Assembly (NCBI GenBank): GCA_046590575.1
Contig: JBKJUS010000021.1
Span: forward strand, 1-5,716
Length of the DNA: 5,716 nucleotides
Source: DATLNF01 sp046590575
GTDB lineage: Bacteria > Actinomycetota > Actinomycetes > BP-191
Direction of reading: 5' to 3'
The position numbers and the translations under genes are program-made. Of the stretch, positions 3,696 through 5,716 are shown piece after piece. Positions within the stretch are counted from its first letter, which is position 1, and each line of letters opens with the position of its first letter. Under the pieces are notes generated by a model that was not told the DNA's origin, ran no database searches, and was given only the letters and a program-made list of their open reading frames with translations.

Positions 3696-5716
3696 ATGAA
3701 CGCCACTGACATCGCTGTGGTCGTGGGCGGCATCGCCGTCATCGCCGCCCTCGCCTGGTACTTCTTCGCACCCCGCAAGGCCGTCGGCGCCCAGCTCGAA
3801 GGTGGCCGGCAGGTCATCGACATCACCGTCCGCGGCGGCTACTCCCCGAACCTCGTCCGGGTCGAGGCAGGCAAGCCTGTCCGCCTTCGGTTCGACCGGC
3901 AGGAGAACAGTGACTGCTCCGCCCGGGTCGTGTTCCCCGACCTGCGCAAGAGCGCGTCGCTCGCCGCGTTCGGCACCACGACGCTCGACCTCGACATCAC
4001 CGAGCCCGGCGAGTACTCCTGGGCCTGCGGCATGAACATGCTCCACGGGACACTCATCGCCGAGGCGCCCCAGGGCGACCGCGCCGGGCCGGACGTGGCG
4101 GACTCGGACCGGGAGACCGCCCGCGCCGTGGGCGTCGGCCCGCGCTTAGACGCCGGTCCAGGTCGCGATCGGGCCGAGTTCGCGCTGCCCGGCGCGCTGC
4201 GAAGTCTGCCGACCGACGTCGCCCGTGCCGAGGCCGAGCTCCGCGCCGTCGCCGGTGTCGAGGACGCGCAGGTCAACTTCGGCATGGAGCGGGCCGTCGT
4301 CATGTACGACCCCGACCTGATCACCGCCGACGGTCTGACGCAGGCCGTCGCGAAGGCCACCGGCTTCGCCGCCCGCCTCCGCGCCGACCCCGGCAGCGCC
4401 GACACTGAGGATGCCGAGGCAGCCGACCGCAAGGCGGAGGTCCGGGACCTGAAGATCCGCGTCGGGTTCGGGGCGCTGCTGACCCTCCCGGTGCTGTACG
4501 CCTCGATGGTGATGGGCTTGTTCGGTGAGCAGTACGTCCCGGACGTGTTGGAGAGCCGTTGGGTGCAGCTGGCCCTGACCATTCCGGTGTTCGCGTGGAT
4601 CGGCTGGCCCATCCACTCGACCGGCTGGCGGGCACTGCGCAACCGCAGCGCGGAGATGAACAGCCTCATCGCGCTCGGCACCCTCGCCGCGTTCGGCTAC
4701 AGCGCCGTCGCTACCGTCGCCCCGGACGTCCTCCCGGAAGGCGTGAGCGAGGTTTACTACGAGGTCGTCTCGTTCATCGTCACCGTCATCCTGCTCGGAC
4801 GGCTCGTCGAGGCCCGGGCCCGGGCCGGCACCGGCGACGCGATCCGTGCTCTCATCGGACTGGTCCCTGCGACTGCACGCGTCGTCCGCGACGGCCTGGA
4901 GGTTGAGATCCCGGTCGGCGACGTGCAGGTGGGCGACCAGATCCGCGTGAAGCCGGGCGAGAAGATCCCCGTCGACGGCGAGCTAATCACTGGCACGTCG
5001 AACGTCGACGAGTCGATGGTCACCGGGGAGAGCGTCCCGGTCGCCAAAGACAAGGGCGACGAGCTGATCGGCGCGACGGTCAACCAGACGGGTGCGTTCA
5101 CCATGCGCGCCACCCGGGTCGGGGCTGACACCGCCCTCGCGCAGATCATCAAGCTCGTCCAGGAAGCTCAGACGTCTAAGGCCCCGATCCAGCGGGTCGT
5201 CGACGCGGTGGCGAGCTACTTCGTCCCGGCCGTGCTCTTCCTGGCTGTGGCCACGTTCGTCGCTTGGTTCGTCCTCGGCCCAGAGCTCCCGCTCGCCGTC
5301 GTCGCCACGGTCAGCGTCTTGATCATCGCCTGCCCCTGTGCGCTGGGGCTCGCCACACCGCTGTCGATCATGGTCGCGACCGGCAAGGGCGCGCAGTCGG
5401 GCGTTCTCGTCAAGAGCGCCGAGGCCTTGGAGACCGCGCACAAGCTCCACACGATCGTGCTCGACAAGACCGGCACGATCACCCGCGGCAAGCCGTCCCT
5501 GACCGACGTCGTGACCGTGGGCGGGCACGACCGGGACGCGCTGCTGCGGCTCGTCGCCGCCGCCGAGGTGGACAGCGAGCATCCCCTCGCCGCAGCCATC
5601 GTCGCCGGCGCCAGGGACAAGGGCCTGGACCTGCCGACCGTCACGACGTTCGACTCGGTCACCGGGAAGGGCGTCCGGGCCACCGTCGACGGGCGCGAGC
5701 TGCTCATCGGCAATGC
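3696..5716 (+). CDS. Cupredoxin-fused copper-type P1B ATPase (3' end cut by window edge)
   Basis: The visible 673 residues fuse several parts. Residues 6-24 form a membrane helix. Residues 39-123 form a cupredoxin-like domain (GGYSPNLVRVEAGKPVRLRF) with likely copper ligands C74, C111, M113, M115 and H117 (in CGMNMLHG). Residues 160-228 form an HMA-like fold with no cysteine at all, so the usual GMxCxxC copper site is lost. The ATPase core follows: four helices at about 253-373, the actuator with TGE at 443-445, CPC at 546-548 in the transport helix, the phosphorylated aspartate D590 in DKTGT, and SEHP at 627-630. The hinge and last two helices lie outside. The family uses ATP to export Cu(I) or Ag(I) across the cytoplasmic membrane. 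R27-K28 after the first helix and an acidic start suggest N-out/C-in, which puts the cupredoxin on the cytoplasmic side. AGGAG ends four bases before the ATG. It probably shares a message with the upstream regulator. Confidence 0.93.
   Translation, partial: MNATDIAVVVGGIAVIAALAWYFFAPRKAVGAQLEGGRQVIDITVRGGYSPNLVRVEAGKPVRLRFDRQENSDCSARVVFPDLRKSASLAAFGTTTLDLDITEPGEYSWACGMNMLHGTLIAEAPQGDRAGPDVADSDRETARAVGVGPRLDAGPGRDRAEFALPGALRSLPTDVARAEAELRAVAGVEDAQVNFGMERAVVMYDPDLITADGLTQAVAKATGFAARLRADPGSADTEDAEAADRKAEVRDLKIRVGFGALLTLPVLYASMVMGLFGEQYVPDVLESRWVQLALTIPVFAWIGWPIHSTGWRALRNRSAEMNSLIALGTLAAFGYSAVATVAPDVLPEGVSEVYYEVVSFIVTVILLGRLVEARARAGTGDAIRALIGLVPATARVVRDGLEVEIPVGDVQVGDQIRVKPGEKIPVDGELITGTSNVDESMVTGESVPVAKDKGDELIGATVNQTGAFTMRATRVGADTALAQIIKLVQEAQTSKAPIQRVVDAVASYFVPAVLFLAVATFVAWFVLGPELPLAVVATVSVLIIACPCALGLATPLSIMVATGKGAQSGVLVKSAEALETAHKLHTIVLDKTGTITRGKPSLTDVVTVGGHDRDALLRLVAAAEVDSEHPLAAAIVAGARDKGLDLPTVTTFDSVTGKGVRATVDGRELLIGN

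Noticed and set aside
3839..4681. A minus-strand frame of 280 codons opposite the ATPase
   Set aside because: It is Ser/Arg/Ala-rich antisense of a clearly coding gene; high GC keeps such frames open.

Overview
The window reads like DNA from a high-GC actinobacterium. Codons in the convincing genes end mostly in G or C, the tRNA fragment encodes no CCA tail, and every recognisable protein belongs to a family common in actinomycetes. The genus cannot be fixed from the sequence.

Left part (1 to about 1507). On the minus strand there is a DUF3995-type membrane protein gene cut by the window edge, and a toxin-antitoxin pair. The antitoxin (727-1014) is an intact ribbon-helix-helix protein. The toxin gene in front of it (1011-1258) is broken by a one-base frameshift that I read by eye, with recognisable N- and C-terminal halves in two frames. 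This part ends at a perfect-geometry 3' half of a tRNA-Arg(ACG) at about 1508-1551. The 5' half is absent, as expected for the distal attachment site of an integrated element. By the usual logic of tRNA integration, the DNA to the left would be the element and the DNA to the right the older downstream flank.

Middle part (1552-2608). Two small exported proteins of unknown function lie convergently (1619-2044 plus, 2078-2608 minus), separated by 33 bases. Each has a signal peptide and exactly two cysteines in its predicted mature part.

Right part (2609-5716). This is a copper/heavy-metal resistance cluster on the plus strand: a small Met/His-rich membrane protein (2776-2997), the N-terminal remnant of a class I methyltransferase (about 3032-3245), an SmtB-like ArsR-family regulator (3304-3681), and a copper-type P1B ATPase (3696 to beyond the edge). 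The ATPase carries an N-terminal membrane helix, a cupredoxin-like domain and an HMA-like domain without cysteines. The same promoter/operator element, about 36 bases with a CCGYRCG-TC-CGYRCGG dyad, occurs in front of both the small membrane protein and the regulator. The simplest reading is that the regulator represses both units until metal binds it, and the ATPase then expels the metal.

Most interesting points: the duplicated operator, the cupredoxin/degenerate-HMA/ATPase fusion and its probable cytoplasmic cupredoxin, the decayed methyltransferase, the tRNA-Arg attachment scar, and the toxin inactivated beside an intact antitoxin. I found no CRISPR array, insertion sequence, rRNA or complete tRNA.
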